Shown: positions 35,068 through 43,769, numbered from the stretch's first letter. The stretch is DNA of 64,000 bases from Agromyces tardus (GCF_003710805.1 NZ_RHHB01000001.1:62001-126000), one strand, 5' to 3'. Notes: generated by a model not told the origin, from the letters alone. Numbers and translations are program-made.

Positions 35068-36975
35068 GTGCAGTTCCACCACCACGGATACGTCTCGGGC
35101 GACCCCCGGGTGCAGCCGGCCGCCGGCGTCGGCATCGACCGCCCCGAGGAGCTCCCCGACGAGGTCGACGTGCTCATCGTCGGCACGGGGCCTGCGGGCA
35201 TGATCGCGGCGGCGCAGCTCTCGCAGTTCCCGAACGTCGTGACCCGCATCGTCGAGCGTCGGCCCGGCCGCCTCGAGATCGGTCAGGCCGACGGCATCCA
35301 GGCGCGCAGCGTCGAGACCTTCCAGGCGTTCGGATTCGCCGAGCGCATCATCGCCGAGGCGTTCCGCATCACCGAGATGGCGTTCTGGAAGCCCGACCAC
35401 GAGGACCCCACGCGCATCGTGCGGGCTGCGCGCACGATCGACGACGAGACCGGCATCAGCGAGTTCCCGCACCTGCTCGTCAACCAGGCCCGGGTGCTCG
35501 ACTACTTCGCCGAGTTCGCTGCGAACGCTCCGACCCGCATGCAGCCCGACTACGGCTACGAGTTCGTCGGCCTCGAGATCGCCGGCGACAGCGCGGGCGC
35601 CGAGTACCCCGTCGCCGTCACGCTCGCGCGCACCACTGGGGAGCGCGTGGGCGAGCAGCGCGTCGTGCGCGCGAAGTACGTGATGGGCGCCGACGGCGCG
35701 CGCAGCAAGGTGCGGGCGGCGATCGGATGCCACATGGCCGGCGACCAGGCCAACCACGCATGGGGCGTCATGGACGTGCTCGCCGTCACCGACTTCCCCG
35801 ACATCCGCACGAAGTGCTCGATCCAGTCCGAGGCGGGCAACATCCTGCTCATCCCGCGCGAGGGCGGCTACCTGTTCCGCATGTACGTCGACCTCGGCGA
35901 GGTCGCGCCCGACGACCACGGCAAGGTGCGCGAGACCTCGATCGAGCAGATCATCGCGAAGGCCAACGACATCCTGCACCCGTACACGCTCGACGTGCGC
36001 AACGTCGCGTGGCACAGCGTGTACGAGGTGGGCCACCGCCTCACCGACCGCTTCGACGACGTGCTCGCGGATGCCGCGGGCTCGCGCACCCCGCGGGTGT
36101 TCATCGCCGGCGACGCGTGCCACACGCACAGCGCGAAGGCCGGCCAGGGCATGAACGTGTCGATGCAGGACGGGTGGAACCTCGGCTGGAAGCTCGGCCA
36201 CGTGCTCGAGGGGCGCAGCCCCGAGAGCCTGCTCGCCACGTACTCCGCCGAGCGGCAGGTGGTGGCGCAGAACCTCATCGACTTCGACAAGCAGTGGTCG
36301 ACGCTCATGGCCAAGAAGCCCGAGGAGTTCGAGAGCCCCTCGGAGCTCGAGGACTTCTACGTGCGCACCGCCGAGTTCCCCGCCGGGTTCATGACCCAGT
36401 ACGCGCCGTCGCTCATCGTCGGCGAGGCCGCGCACCAGGAGCTCGCGACCGGGTTCCCGATCGGCAAGCGCTTCAAGTCCGCGGTCGTCACCCGGGTGTG
36501 CGACGCGAACGACGTGCACCTCGGCCACCACGCGACGGCCGACGGCCGCTGGCGCATCTACGTGTTCGCCGACGCGGCGCGCGCGGGCGCGGCATCCGCC
36601 GTGACCGACCTCGCGGAGTGGATCGCGAACGCGCCCGACTCGCCCCTCGCGGCGACGCCCGCCGGCGCGGATCCCGACGCATGGTTCGACGTCAAGGTGG
36701 TCTACCAGCAGCCGCACACCGAGGTCGACCTCGGCGCCGTGCCCGCGGTCTTCAAGCCCCGGGTCGGTCCGTTCGAGCTCATCGACCTCGAGAAGGTCTT
36801 CGCGACCGACCCCGAGCAGGACGTCTTCGAGCTGCGCGGCATCGACCGCGGCGGCGCCGTGGTGGTGGTGCGCCCCGACCAGTACGTCGCGAACGTGCTG
36901 CCGCTCACGGCGACGGCCGAGCTCGCGGCGTTCTTCGCCCCGATCCTGGGTGCGAACCTGCCCGTGACGGCCTGA
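35068..36975 (+). CDS. mobA: FAD-dependent aromatic hydroxylase, 3-hydroxybenzoate 4-monooxygenase type
   Basis: The 635-residue protein has the FAD fold (VDVLIVGTGPAGMIAAAQLS), the DGARSKVR motif, and GDACHTHSAKAGQGMNVSMQ at 348-367, which binds the FAD ribityl chain and pyrophosphate. A C-terminal thioredoxin-like domain (about residue 450 on) is the hallmark of the phenol/3-hydroxybenzoate hydroxylase group. The product of 3-hydroxybenzoate would be protocatechuate, which fits the pcaF gene nearby. GAAGGAG places the GTG start at 35068. An IclR palindrome lies upstream. Phenol 2-monooxygenase is the main alternative. A strong terminator follows. Confidence 0.83.
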   Translation: MQFHHHGYVSGDPRVQPAAGVGIDRPEELPDEVDVLIVGTGPAGMIAAAQLSQFPNVVTRIVERRPGRLEIGQADGIQARSVETFQAFGFAERIIAEAFRITEMAFWKPDHEDPTRIVRAARTIDDETGISEFPHLLVNQARVLDYFAEFAANAPTRMQPDYGYEFVGLEIAGDSAGAEYPVAVTLARTTGERVGEQRVVRAKYVMGADGARSKVRAAIGCHMAGDQANHAWGVMDVLAVTDFPDIRTKCSIQSEAGNILLIPREGGYLFRMYVDLGEVAPDDHGKVRETSIEQIIAKANDILHPYTLDVRNVAWHSVYEVGHRLTDRFDDVLADAAGSRTPRVFIAGDACHTHSAKAGQGMNVSMQDGWNLGWKLGHVLEGRSPESLLATYSAERQVVAQNLIDFDKQWSTLMAKKPEEFESPSELEDFYVRTAEFPAGFMTQYAPSLIVGEAAHQELATGFPIGKRFKSAVVTRVCDANDVHLGHHATADGRWRIYVFADAARAGAASAVTDLAEWIANAPDSPLAATPAGADPDAWFDVKVVYQQPHTEVDLGAVPAVFKPRVGPFELIDLEKVFATDPEQDVFELRGIDRGGAVVVVRPDQYVANVLPLTATAELAAFFAPILGANLPVTA

Positions 36976-36990
36976 CCACGACACGGCGAC

Positions 36991-37020
36991 GGCGACGGAT
37001 GCCGCGTGGCATCCGTCGCC
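36991..37020. terminator. Perfect stem-loop built on GGATGCC/GGCATCC
   Basis: GGCGACGGATGCC (36991-37003) pairs perfectly with GGCATCCGTCGCC (37008-37020) around a 4-base loop (gcgt). It lies between the monooxygenase stop and the stop of the convergent membrane-protein gene, so it can end transcription in both directions. The stem is the same GGATGCC heptamer that is over-represented in the window. Confidence 0.85.
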
Positions 37021-37021
37021 C

Positions 37022-38029
37022 TCAGCCGCCGATCGTCGTGCCTGTCTCGCCGGCCCGTCCGCGTCGGCGGATGACGGCGCGAGCGAGCAGTCCCGCGGCA
37101 GCCACCACGACCGCGACGACGATGGGGGGCAGCGCGAGCTCGGGCAGGAAGAGCGCCATGCGGGTGACCTGCACGGCGTAGTCGACCATGTCGGCGGGCG
37201 AGCTCGCGAGCACGCGGCTTCCGGCGGCGTTCGAGACCCCCGTGATGACCGCGGGCGCGGCCCAGAGCAGGAGGAGGCTCGCGAGCGCGGCGATGACGCG
37301 ACCGACGGTGTCGACGCCGCACCACGCGATCGCCACGCCGACGAGGATCGCCGGGACCCACCGGGTCCACCCGAACAGCGCGGTGACCCACTCGGCCGGG
37401 ATCGTGCCGAACGGCACGATCAGGCCGTTGAGCCACGGACCGACGGCGATCGCGGCGACGGCGAGCCCGAGGAGCGCGCCCGCTCGGCGTGCCGTCGCGA
37501 TGAGCCAGAACGCCAGCGTGCCGACGAGGATCGCCAGCACCACGACGGCGAGCACGGCGCTGAGGTACAGGGTCGACTCGCCGCGGTCCTCGAGCCCGGC
37601 TCGCACGACCGTCGTGGTCTGCGCGGCCGCGATCACCTGCGTCGCGAGGAGCCCGGCGAAGATCGCGGTCACGCCGCCGCCGGGCAGGCGCGGGCGCGTC
37701 GCGCGGGCGGCGAGGCCGGCGGTGGCAGCGCCGATGATGAGGAGCGCAGCGATGAGCATGAGCGCGTACTGGCTGAACGGCAGCAGCACGACCGGCATGC
37801 GGTCGGGCAGGGTCTCGGTGGCCCACAGGTTCTGCAGCGGCAGCCGCATGCCCGTGACGAGCCAAGGCAGCAGGCCGAGGATCGCGCCGGCGACGCCGAT
37901 GAGCGGCGGGATCCAGGGGCTCAGCCGGCGCGGCGCACCGGCGTGGGGTCCGACCTCGGCGGGGTGGTCGGCGGCTGCGGTTCGGTCGGTTCGGTCGTCG
38001 TGCTCGGACTGGTCGGTAGGGATCGACAT
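37022..38029 (-). CDS. Multi-pass membrane protein of unknown function
   Basis: The 335-residue protein has a hydrophilic N-terminus of about 36 residues and then about eight hydrophobic segments, beginning WIPPLIGVAGAILGLLPWLV, and a short basic C-terminus. There is no recognisable transporter or enzyme motif. It begins with MSIPTDQSEHDDRTDR. It lies 71 bases downstream of the second IclR gene on the same strand and may be cotranscribed with it. Uptake of an aromatic acid is a conceivable role, but I see no support beyond position. Confidence 0.65.
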   Translation of the reverse strand: MSIPTDQSEHDDRTDRTAAADHPAEVGPHAGAPRRLSPWIPPLIGVAGAILGLLPWLVTGMRLPLQNLWATETLPDRMPVVLLPFSQYALMLIAALLIIGAATAGLAARATRPRLPGGGVTAIFAGLLATQVIAAAQTTTVVRAGLEDRGESTLYLSAVLAVVVLAILVGTLAFWLIATARRAGALLGLAVAAIAVGPWLNGLIVPFGTIPAEWVTALFGWTRWVPAILVGVAIAWCGVDTVGRVIAALASLLLLWAAPAVITGVSNAAGSRVLASSPADMVDYAVQVTRMALFLPELALPPIVVAVVVAAAGLLARAVIRRRGRAGETGTTIGG

Positions 38030-38100
38030 CCCGGCACCCTATCGGCCGGGCTCCGTCGCACCCGCGCGATCCGGCCCGCGGCGTGGCATCCGCTCGCCCC

Positions 38101-38838
38101 TCAGCCGCCGAGCGCGCTGCGGATCGACCGCGATGCGGTCGCGAGCCGCTCGGCGATCTCGGCGTCGGAGCGCGTGCTCGAGACGTAGACGACCGCGAGG
38201 GCGGCGGGCTGCCCGTTCGGCAGCTTGAGCGGCACCGCCGTGGACCGCAGCCCCGGGATGACCTCGTCGTGGCTGATCGCGTAGCCGCGGGCGCGCACCT
38301 CGTCGAGCTCGGCGCGGTGCGGGGCATCGACGTCGGCGGGCCAGACGTGCTGGGGGAGCGACGCGAGGATGACCTTGCCCGGTGCGCCGAGGCCGATGGA
38401 ATGGCGCGTGCCGGGTCGTTGCGCGACCGACGCGATCGCGTGCCGCGGCTCGACGCTCGTGAGCGTGACGATCTCGTCGGCGTCGAGCACCGCGAGGAAG
38501 CACGTCATGGCCAGTTCGTTCGCCGCGCTCGTGAGCTCGGGCAGCGCCTCGGCCTGCACGTCGTGGGCGACCCCCGCGGCGAGCGCCGCGAGGCGCGCGC
38601 CGAGGATGATGCGCCCGCCGGGGTCGCGCACCGTGAGGCGGTGGTGCTCGAGGGTGCGCAGCAGGCGGTACGCGACCGAGCGGTGCACGCCCAGGCGCTG
38701 GGCGAGCTCGTCGATCGTGAGCGGCTCGCGCGCGTCGGCGAGGATCTCGAGGATGCGGATGCCGCGCGAGAGCGTCTGCGACTGCGGTGCGGCGGTGGTC
38801 GTGTCGGTGCCGGCTGCTCCGGCATCTGCGGCGGCCAT
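38101..38838 (-). CDS. IclR-family regulator
   Basis: The 245-residue protein from ATG 38838 (GAGGACCC upstream) has the IclR winged helix (TLSRGIRILEILADAREPLT, then IDELAQRLGVHRSVAYRLLR) and the effector domain (HSIGLGAPGKVILASLP, LRSTAVPLKLPNGQPAALAV). It is more distant from PcaR than the other IclR in the window. A TGTTC-N7-GAACA palindrome sits upstream of its start, with 14 of 16 bases shared with the site before mobA. It probably regulates itself and the monooxygenase. The extra 16 residues of the frame from 38886 are low-complexity and left out. Confidence 0.88.
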   Translation of the reverse strand: MAAADAGAAGTDTTTAAPQSQTLSRGIRILEILADAREPLTIDELAQRLGVHRSVAYRLLRTLEHHRLTVRDPGGRIILGARLAALAAGVAHDVQAEALPELTSAANELAMTCFLAVLDADEIVTLTSVEPRHAIASVAQRPGTRHSIGLGAPGKVILASLPQHVWPADVDAPHRAELDEVRARGYAISHDEVIPGLRSTAVPLKLPNGQPAALAVVYVSSTRSDAEIAERLATASRSIRSALGG

Positions 38839-38899
38839 GGGTCCTCTTCGGTGGTCGGCGGCGCGTGCCCGCACGCGATCGCCCACGAGGTGAACGATG

Positions 38900-38916
38900 T
38901 GTTCGACTATAGAACA
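38900..38916 (-). promoter_or_regulatory. Candidate autoregulatory IclR site
   Basis: TGTTC-GACTATA-GAACA forms an interrupted palindrome about 60 bases before the IclR start. Its core GTTCGACTATAGAACA matches GTTCGATTATCGAACA at 34990-35005. It overlaps the last codons of the convergent-direction YdeI-like gene. Confidence 0.6.
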
Positions 38917-39581
38917 TCACCGTCTGCGGCACGCGCCGCCGCGGCAGCCCGCTCGACCCACTTCGGGATCTCGCCGTAGCGCTGGAACGGCACCACACGC
39001 CCCGCGGCGCTGTCGTCGATGACCTGTTGCAGCCGCCGTTCCCGTGTGGCCTCCTGCTTGGCGGTGAGCACCCAGTGCACGACCTGGCGGCGGTAGCTCG
39101 GGGTGGCCAGCTCCCAGAAGGCGGATGCCGCGGCATCCGCTGCGAGCCGTGCCGCCGCCTCGGGCGGCAGCTCCTTGGGCGGGTTCTCGTGCGAGTACAC
39201 GCCCGACCGGTCGTCGCGTCGCCGCTCGAACGCGGCGAGGCCCGCCTCGCGCATGCGCCCCTCGGCAGTGAGCTGCTCGACGAGCGCGATGTTCACGCTC
39301 GACCAGTTGCTCGAGGGCTTGCGCGGCGTCCAGCGCTGGCGCACGGCATCGTCGTCGATGCGCTGGGCGACCGAGTCGATCCAGCCGAAGCACAGCGCCT
39401 CGGGCACCGCCGTCTCCCACGTGAGCGCGCGGTCGGGCACGTGCTTCTTGTAGAGGCCCATCCACAGCTCCGTCGCCGTGGCGTGGTTGGCCTCGAGCCA
39501 CGCGCGGAACTCCTCGGGCCCCGAGAAGAAGAGGGCGGGCCGCTCGGGCGTGCCGCCCGGAGTGCCGATCTGCGCGGTCAT
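38907..39581 (-). CDS. YdeI/OmdA-family protein
   Basis: The 224-residue protein matches YdeI-like (OmpD-associated/bacteriocin-protection) proteins: FFSGPEEFRAWLEANHATAT, ELWMGLYKK, ALCFGWIDSVAQRIDDDA, RWTPRKPSSNWSSVNIALVE and AFWELATPSYRRQVVHWVL. The family is widespread in soil bacteria; roles in peptide resistance have been proposed and remain unproven. No signal peptide. It is likely monocistronic, reading toward the IclR gene. The end of the gene overlaps a possible IclR operator. Confidence 0.85.
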   Translation of the reverse strand: MTAQIGTPGGTPERPALFFSGPEEFRAWLEANHATATELWMGLYKKHVPDRALTWETAVPEALCFGWIDSVAQRIDDDAVRQRWTPRKPSSNWSSVNIALVEQLTAEGRMREAGLAAFERRRDDRSGVYSHENPPKELPPEAAARLAADAAASAFWELATPSYRRQVVHWVLTAKQEATRERRLQQVIDDSAAGRVVPFQRYGEIPKWVERAAAAARAADGDVL

Positions 39582-39708
39582 GCGTCGAGTCTGCCAGCCG
39601 CCACCGACGGCGGCATCCGCCCGGCTCGTCTGCCGCCCGCGGGGGTCGCGCCGACGGCGGTGCGACGTAGCATGGCAGTGTCACGCCCATCGTCCGGCGG
39701 GAGGCGCC

Positions 39709-40209
39709 ATGGTCCAGGTTCGCGTCCTCGGGGTTGCCCTCGACGCTGCGGGGCAGCACATCATCCTGCTGAAACCCATCGGCGAGGAGCCGAGCGTGGG
39801 CCGGGTGCTGCCGATCTGGATCGGCGAGCAGGAGGCCACCTCGATTCTCATCGCCCTCGGCGGCGACCACGCGCCGAGGCCGCTCACGCACGACCTCATG
39901 AAGACGCTGCTCGACACCGTGGGCGCCGAGGTCGAGCGCATCGAGGTGACCCGCATCGACGACGGCACGTTCTACGCCGAGATCAGCCTCGCCACCCCCT
40001 CCGGCCCGACGGTGCTCGACGCGCGCCCGTCGGACTCGGTCGCCCTCGCGGTGCGCACCGAGGCGCCGCTCTTCGTCGCCGACGACGTGCTCGACGAGGC
40101 CGGCATCCCCGCCGAGATGGTCGAACCGCACCCGGAATCCGAGGAGGAAGCGCTCGACGAGTTCAAGAAGTTCCTCGAGGAAGTGGATCCCGAGGACTTC
40201 CAGGGCTGA
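39709..40209 (+). CDS. Bifunctional-nuclease (BFN, DUF151) family protein
   Basis: The 166-residue protein starts at ATG 39709 with GGGAGGCGCC upstream. VRVLGVALDAAGQHIILLKP, LPIWIGEQEATSILIALGG, RPLTHDLMKTLLDTVGAEVE, TFYAEISLATPSGPTVLDAR and PSDSVALAVRTEAPLFVADD are the consecutive BFN blocks. A short acidic tail follows. The plant members have RNase and DNase activity; in actinobacteria the gene is common and its role open. It often sits near regulators and transporters, here before a potassium-channel-like gene. Confidence 0.9.
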   Translation: MVQVRVLGVALDAAGQHIILLKPIGEEPSVGRVLPIWIGEQEATSILIALGGDHAPRPLTHDLMKTLLDTVGAEVERIEVTRIDDGTFYAEISLATPSGPTVLDARPSDSVALAVRTEAPLFVADDVLDEAGIPAEMVEPHPESEEEALDEFKKFLEEVDPEDFQG

Positions 40210-40289
40210 AGTGCCCACTCGCCTCGTCCGGTCGGCTGCGAGACTGGGCGCATGGCCGAGATGAAGCGCAGCGGGATCGCGGTGGGCTC

Positions 40290-41198
40290 GTGATCTGGGT
40301 GTGGACGGCAGCCGGACTCGTCATCATCGCGATCGGCCTCAACGAGGTCTTCCACTCGGTGCTCCACCCCACCGGGCGCGGTCGCCTTACGCACCTCGTC
40401 GCGAACACGACCTGGCGCCTGTCGTCGGCGGCGGGCCGGCGGGGCCGCTCTGTGGCGGGACCTCTCGCGACGGTCGCCGCCGTCACGCTGTGGGCGGCGC
40501 TGCAGGTGGTGGGCTGGGCGCTCGTGTACCTGCCGCACGTGCCGTCGGGATTCGGCTACGCGTCGGAGGTGCATCCCGAGCAACATCCGCCGATCGTCGA
40601 GGCCTTCTACTTCTCGGTCGTCAGCATGTCGACGCTGGGCCTCGGCGACGTGTACCCGATCGAGCCGTGGCTGCGGGTCGTCGCCCCACTGCAGGCGCTC
40701 ACGGGATTCGCGCTGCTCACCGCCGCGGTCGCCTGGTTCATCGAGCTCTATCCCGCGCTCGGCCGACGTCGCGCCCTCGCGTTGCGGCTCGCCCTGATGG
40801 ACCGGGCCGACGTGGCGCAGCACCTTCCGGAGATGGATCCGCAGACGGCCAGCGCCATGCTCGACTCCATCGGCGTCGACGTCGTCGAGGCGCGGGTCGA
40901 CCTGTCGCAGAACGCCGAGTCGTACTACTTCACCGAGGACGACCCCGCCACCTCCCTCGCGGCGCAGCTCCCGTACGGCCTGCGCCTTGCGAGGATCGCC
41001 CGGCGTTCGCCCGATCGCACCGTGCGCAACAGCGGCCACATGCTCGAGGCGGGCATCGACGACTTCGCTCGCGTGCTGCGCGATCGGTTCATCCCCGCCG
41101 ACGACGACACCGATGCGACCCTGCAGGAGTACGCGCGGCAGCACCGGCAGGCTTCGTCGCCGCCCCGCACCGCGGAGTCGGAGTCGCCGGCGGAGTGA
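40290..41198 (+). CDS. Ion-channel protein (two-helix potassium-channel type)
   Basis: The 302-residue protein from GTG 40290 starts with a hydrophobic helix (VIWVWTAAGLVIIAIGLNEV), has a second around AAVTLWAALQVVGWALVYLP, then a pore loop STLGLGDVYPIEPW, in which TLGLGD stands where K+ channels carry TxGYGD, and a final helix LTGFALLTAAVAWFIELYP. A 120-residue cytoplasmic domain follows without RCK glycine motif. Selectivity is uncertain because the filter Tyr is Leu. The GTG is the first in-frame start after a poor Shine-Dalgarno; a little earlier or later start is possible. Confidence 0.8.
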   Translation: MIWVWTAAGLVIIAIGLNEVFHSVLHPTGRGRLTHLVANTTWRLSSAAGRRGRSVAGPLATVAAVTLWAALQVVGWALVYLPHVPSGFGYASEVHPEQHPPIVEAFYFSVVSMSTLGLGDVYPIEPWLRVVAPLQALTGFALLTAAVAWFIELYPALGRRRALALRLALMDRADVAQHLPEMDPQTASAMLDSIGVDVVEARVDLSQNAESYYFTEDDPATSLAAQLPYGLRLARIARRSPDRTVRNSGHMLEAGIDDFARVLRDRFIPADDDTDATLQEYARQHRQASSPPRTAESESPAE

Positions 41199-41232
41199 GC
41201 GCGCGGCGCGCGCGGATGCCTCGACATCCGCC

Positions 41233-41286
41233 GACGCCGCGGCATCCGCCCGCCACGCGGCATCCGCCCGCCACGCGGCATCCGCT
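41233..41286. repeat. 18-bp tandem repeat with GGCATCC cores
   Basis: Three units of CGCCACGCGGCATCCGCC-type sequence (41233-41250 variant, 41251-41268, 41269-41286) lie in the 502-base gap 41199-41700. The same unit in reverse complement forms the tandem at 52926 inside the GH13 gene. The rest of the gap holds the 84-bp repeats and nothing else recognisable. Confidence 0.8.
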
Positions 41287-41353
41287 GACCATGCTGCATG
41301 AGATGGCCTGGCCGGGGGCTCGCGGTGGCCGGGTTGGGGGCGGAGGGCGCCAT

Positions 41354-41437
41354 GAGAACAGGAAGGCCAGCTGCCCCACGCGGCGCGTCTTCCTGTTTTC
41401 GAGGCGCGGTCGGCGTGTCGTCCTGTTCTGGTGACGG
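41354..41437. repeat. 84-bp direct repeat, copy A
   Basis: This copy matches 41515-41598 at all but five bases, all within the first 21. Each copy contains GAGAACAGGAAG near its start and CTTCCTGTTTTC in the middle (an imperfect hairpin), and ends CGTCCTGTTCTGGTGACGG. It lies in an intergenic gap and encodes no plausible protein. It looks like a small palindromic intergenic element. Confidence 0.85.
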
Positions 41438-41514
41438 CAGTATCGGAGCTGCGATGGGGAGAGGCCTGCTTGGCGCGGGGGCGCGGGTGCCGGGCTGAGC
41501 GCCGCAAGCGTCAC

Positions 41515-41598
41515 GAGAACAGGTAGGCCCGCCTGCCCACGCGGCGCGTCTTCCTGTTTTCGAGGCGCGGTCGGCGTGTCGTCCTGTTCTGGTGACGG
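41515..41598. repeat. 84-bp direct repeat, copy B
   Basis: Second copy, 161 bases downstream of copy A. Same hairpin halves (GAGAACAGG early, CTTCCTGTTTTC in the middle). The start differs by GTAGGCCCGCCTG against GAAGGCCAGCTGC. The spacing between copies is unlike a CRISPR array, and no transposase is near. Confidence 0.85.
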
Positions 41599-41700
41599 GG
41601 GCGGCCGCGTCATCGACAGCAGGTCGAGCGCGCTGTCGAGCCCGCTGAACAATACGACCGGATGCAGCGCGCGGCCCGCCCGACCGGGAGAATGGGCGGC

Positions 41701-42498
41701 ATGACCGCCGCGATCCCCGCCCTGACCGAGATGCCGTCGCCGCAGTACGTGATGTCGGCCGACGGGCGACGCATCGCCACCTACACGTGGGGCGACGAGG
41801 ACGCGCCGACCGTGCTGTGCGTGCACGGGTTCGCGTCGAGCTGCCGCGACAACTGGGTCATGACAGGGTGGGTGCGCGACCTCACGCGCGCGGGATTCCG
41901 CGTGCTCGGCGTCGACCAGCGCGGCCACGGCGCGAGCGACAAGCCGCACGAGGCATCCGCCTTCGGCATGGACGCGCTCGTCGACGACCTCGTGACCGTG
42001 CTCGACACGTACCTGCTCGACACCGTGCACTACGCCGGGTACTCGCTCGGCGCGCGCGTGGGCTGGCAGGTCGCGGTGCAGGTGCCCGACCGCATCGACC
42101 GGGCGGTGCTCGGCGGCATCCCCGACGGCCGGCCGCTCGCCCGGCTGCAGATCGAGCAGGCCCGCGCGTACGCGGAGCACGGCACTCCGGTCGAGGACAA
42201 GGTCACGTGGAACTACTGCACGCTCGCCGAGCGGGTGCCCGGCAACGACCTGCGGGCGCTCGTCGCGCTCGCCGAGGGCATGCGGCTCGGCGATTCCGAC
42301 CCCGATCCGGCCAACCCGCCGCTGCAGCCGATCCTCTTCGCCACCGGCAGCGAGGACGCCATCCTCGAGCGGTCGAAGTTGCTGGCGGATGCCACGCCGA
42401 ACGGCACGTTCGTCGAGCTGCCCGATCGGCACCACTTCAACGCGCCGGGGTCGCGCGTGTTCCGCCAGGCGGCGGTGGAGTTCTTCGGCGCCGTCTAG
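41701..42498 (+). CDS. Alpha/beta hydrolase
   Basis: The 265-residue protein has TVLCVHGFASSCRDNW, FRVLGVDQRGHGASDKP, the nucleophile elbow GYSLGARVG (S115), PILFATGSEDAI and the histidine in DRHHFNAPGSR. It belongs to the large esterase/lactonase group and has no signal peptide. The start at ATG 41701 is taken because the frame from 41662 is arginine-rich. It overlaps the end of the convergent ectB-like gene by 4 bases. Substrate unknown. Confidence 0.87.
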   Translation: MTAAIPALTEMPSPQYVMSADGRRIATYTWGDEDAPTVLCVHGFASSCRDNWVMTGWVRDLTRAGFRVLGVDQRGHGASDKPHEASAFGMDALVDDLVTVLDTYLLDTVHYAGYSLGARVGWQVAVQVPDRIDRAVLGGIPDGRPLARLQIEQARAYAEHGTPVEDKVTWNYCTLAERVPGNDLRALVALAEGMRLGDSDPDPANPPLQPILFATGSEDAILERSKLLADATPNGTFVELPDRHHFNAPGSRVFRQAAVEFFGAV

Positions 42499-43769
42499 CC
42501 GGCGAGCGCCGCGTCGAGGCTCTCGCGCACGATGCCGAGGCCGCGCCGGAGCTCGTCGTCGGTGATCGTGAGGGCCGGCAGGAACTTGAGCACCTCGTCG
42601 AAGGCGCCGGAGGTCTCGATCACGAGGCCGCGCGCGAAGGCGGCCTTCGAGATGCGCCCGGCGAGCCCGCGGTCGCGGTCGCAGGCGAGGCCGTACATGA
42701 GGCCGCGCCCGCGCACGACGAAGCCGAGGTCGGGGTACTCGGCCGCGATCTGCTCGAGCTCGCCGCGCAGCAGTTCGGACTTGGCGGCGATCGCGTCGGT
42801 GAACGCCGAGTCGGCCCAGTACGTCTCGAGGGCGACACGGGCCGAGGCGAAGGCGAGGTTGTTGCCGCGGAACGTGCCGGTGTGCGCTCCCGGCTTCCAC
42901 ACGTCGACCTCGGGGCGCAGCAGCACGAGCGACATGGGCAGGCCGGAGCCGGAGATCGACTTCGACACCGTCACGATGTCGGGCACGATGCCGGCGGCCT
43001 CGAACGCGAAGAACCAGCCGGTGCGGCCGACGCCGGCCTGGATCTCGTCGAGGATGAGCAGGATGCCGCGGGCGGCCGTGAGCTCGCGCAGTCGCTGCAG
43101 CCACGGCACGCTGGCGACGTTGATGCCGCCCTCGCCCTGCACGGCCTCGACGATCACGGCGGCGGGCAGGTCGAGTCCCGATCCCGGGTCGTCGAGCATC
43201 TTCTCGAACAGGTCGAGCGTGTCGACGTCCGGCCCGAGGTAGCCGTCGTAGGGGAGACGCGCGATGTCGTCGAGGCCGACGCCCGCCGCGGCGCGGTAGT
43301 GGCTGTTGCCCGTCGCGGCGAGCGCGCCGAGGCTCAGCCCGTGGAAGCCGTTGGTGAAGGCCACGACGTTCGACCGGCCCGTGGCCTGTCGGGCGACCTT
43401 GAGCGCCGCCTCGACCGCGTTGGCCCCGGTCGGGCCCGTGAACTGGAGCTTGTGGTCGAGCCCCCGCGGTTCGAGCACGAACCGCTCGAACGCCTCGATG
43501 AACGCCTTCTTGGCCGAGGTGGCCATATCGAGGCCGTGCAGGATGCCGCCGCGCTCGAGGTACTCGACGAGCGCGCGAACGAGCACGGGGTTGTTGTGCC
43601 CGTAGTTGAGCACGCCCGCGCCGGCGAAGAAGTCGAGGTACTCGCGGCCGTCGGCGTCGATGAGGGTCGACCCGACCGCACGGTCGAAGACCGTCGGGAA
43701 GGCGCGGATGTACCCGCGCACCTCGGACTCGCGGCGGTCGAAGACGTCCAGGGCTGCGGGGTCGCTCAT
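42495..43769 (-). CDS. ectB: Diaminobutyrate-2-oxoglutarate transaminase, orphan EctB
   Basis: The 424-residue fold-type I PLP enzyme is EctB-like end to end: VFDRRESEVRGYIRAFPTVF, YLDFFAGAGVLNYGHNNPVL, HGLDMATSAKKAFIEAFERF, FTGPTGANAVEAALKVARQ, AFTNGFHGLSLGALAATGN and VSKSISGSGLPMSLVLL (PLP lysine). It interconverts aspartate-semialdehyde and 2,4-diaminobutyrate. The usual partners ectA, ectC and ectD are not beside it, so it could supply diaminobutyrate to something else (siderophore, peptide, or the PLP decarboxylase at 22990) or the partners may be elsewhere. It starts at ATG 43769, divergent from tmsA. Confidence 0.88.
   Translation of the reverse strand: MSDPAALDVFDRRESEVRGYIRAFPTVFDRAVGSTLIDADGREYLDFFAGAGVLNYGHNNPVLVRALVEYLERGGILHGLDMATSAKKAFIEAFERFVLEPRGLDHKLQFTGPTGANAVEAALKVARQATGRSNVVAFTNGFHGLSLGALAATGNSHYRAAAGVGLDDIARLPYDGYLGPDVDTLDLFEKMLDDPGSGLDLPAAVIVEAVQGEGGINVASVPWLQRLRELTAARGILLILDEIQAGVGRTGWFFAFEAAGIVPDIVTVSKSISGSGLPMSLVLLRPEVDVWKPGAHTGTFRGNNLAFASARVALETYWADSAFTDAIAAKSELLRGELEQIAAEYPDLGFVVRGRGLMYGLACDRDRGLAGRISKAAFARGLVIETSGAFDEVLKFLPALTITDDELRRGLGIVRESLDAALAG

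Noticed and set aside
41354-41598. The two 84-bp repeats as a CRISPR array or insertion-sequence ends
   Set aside because: Only two copies, too long for CRISPR repeats, spacer of 77 bases, and no Cas or transposase gene nearby.
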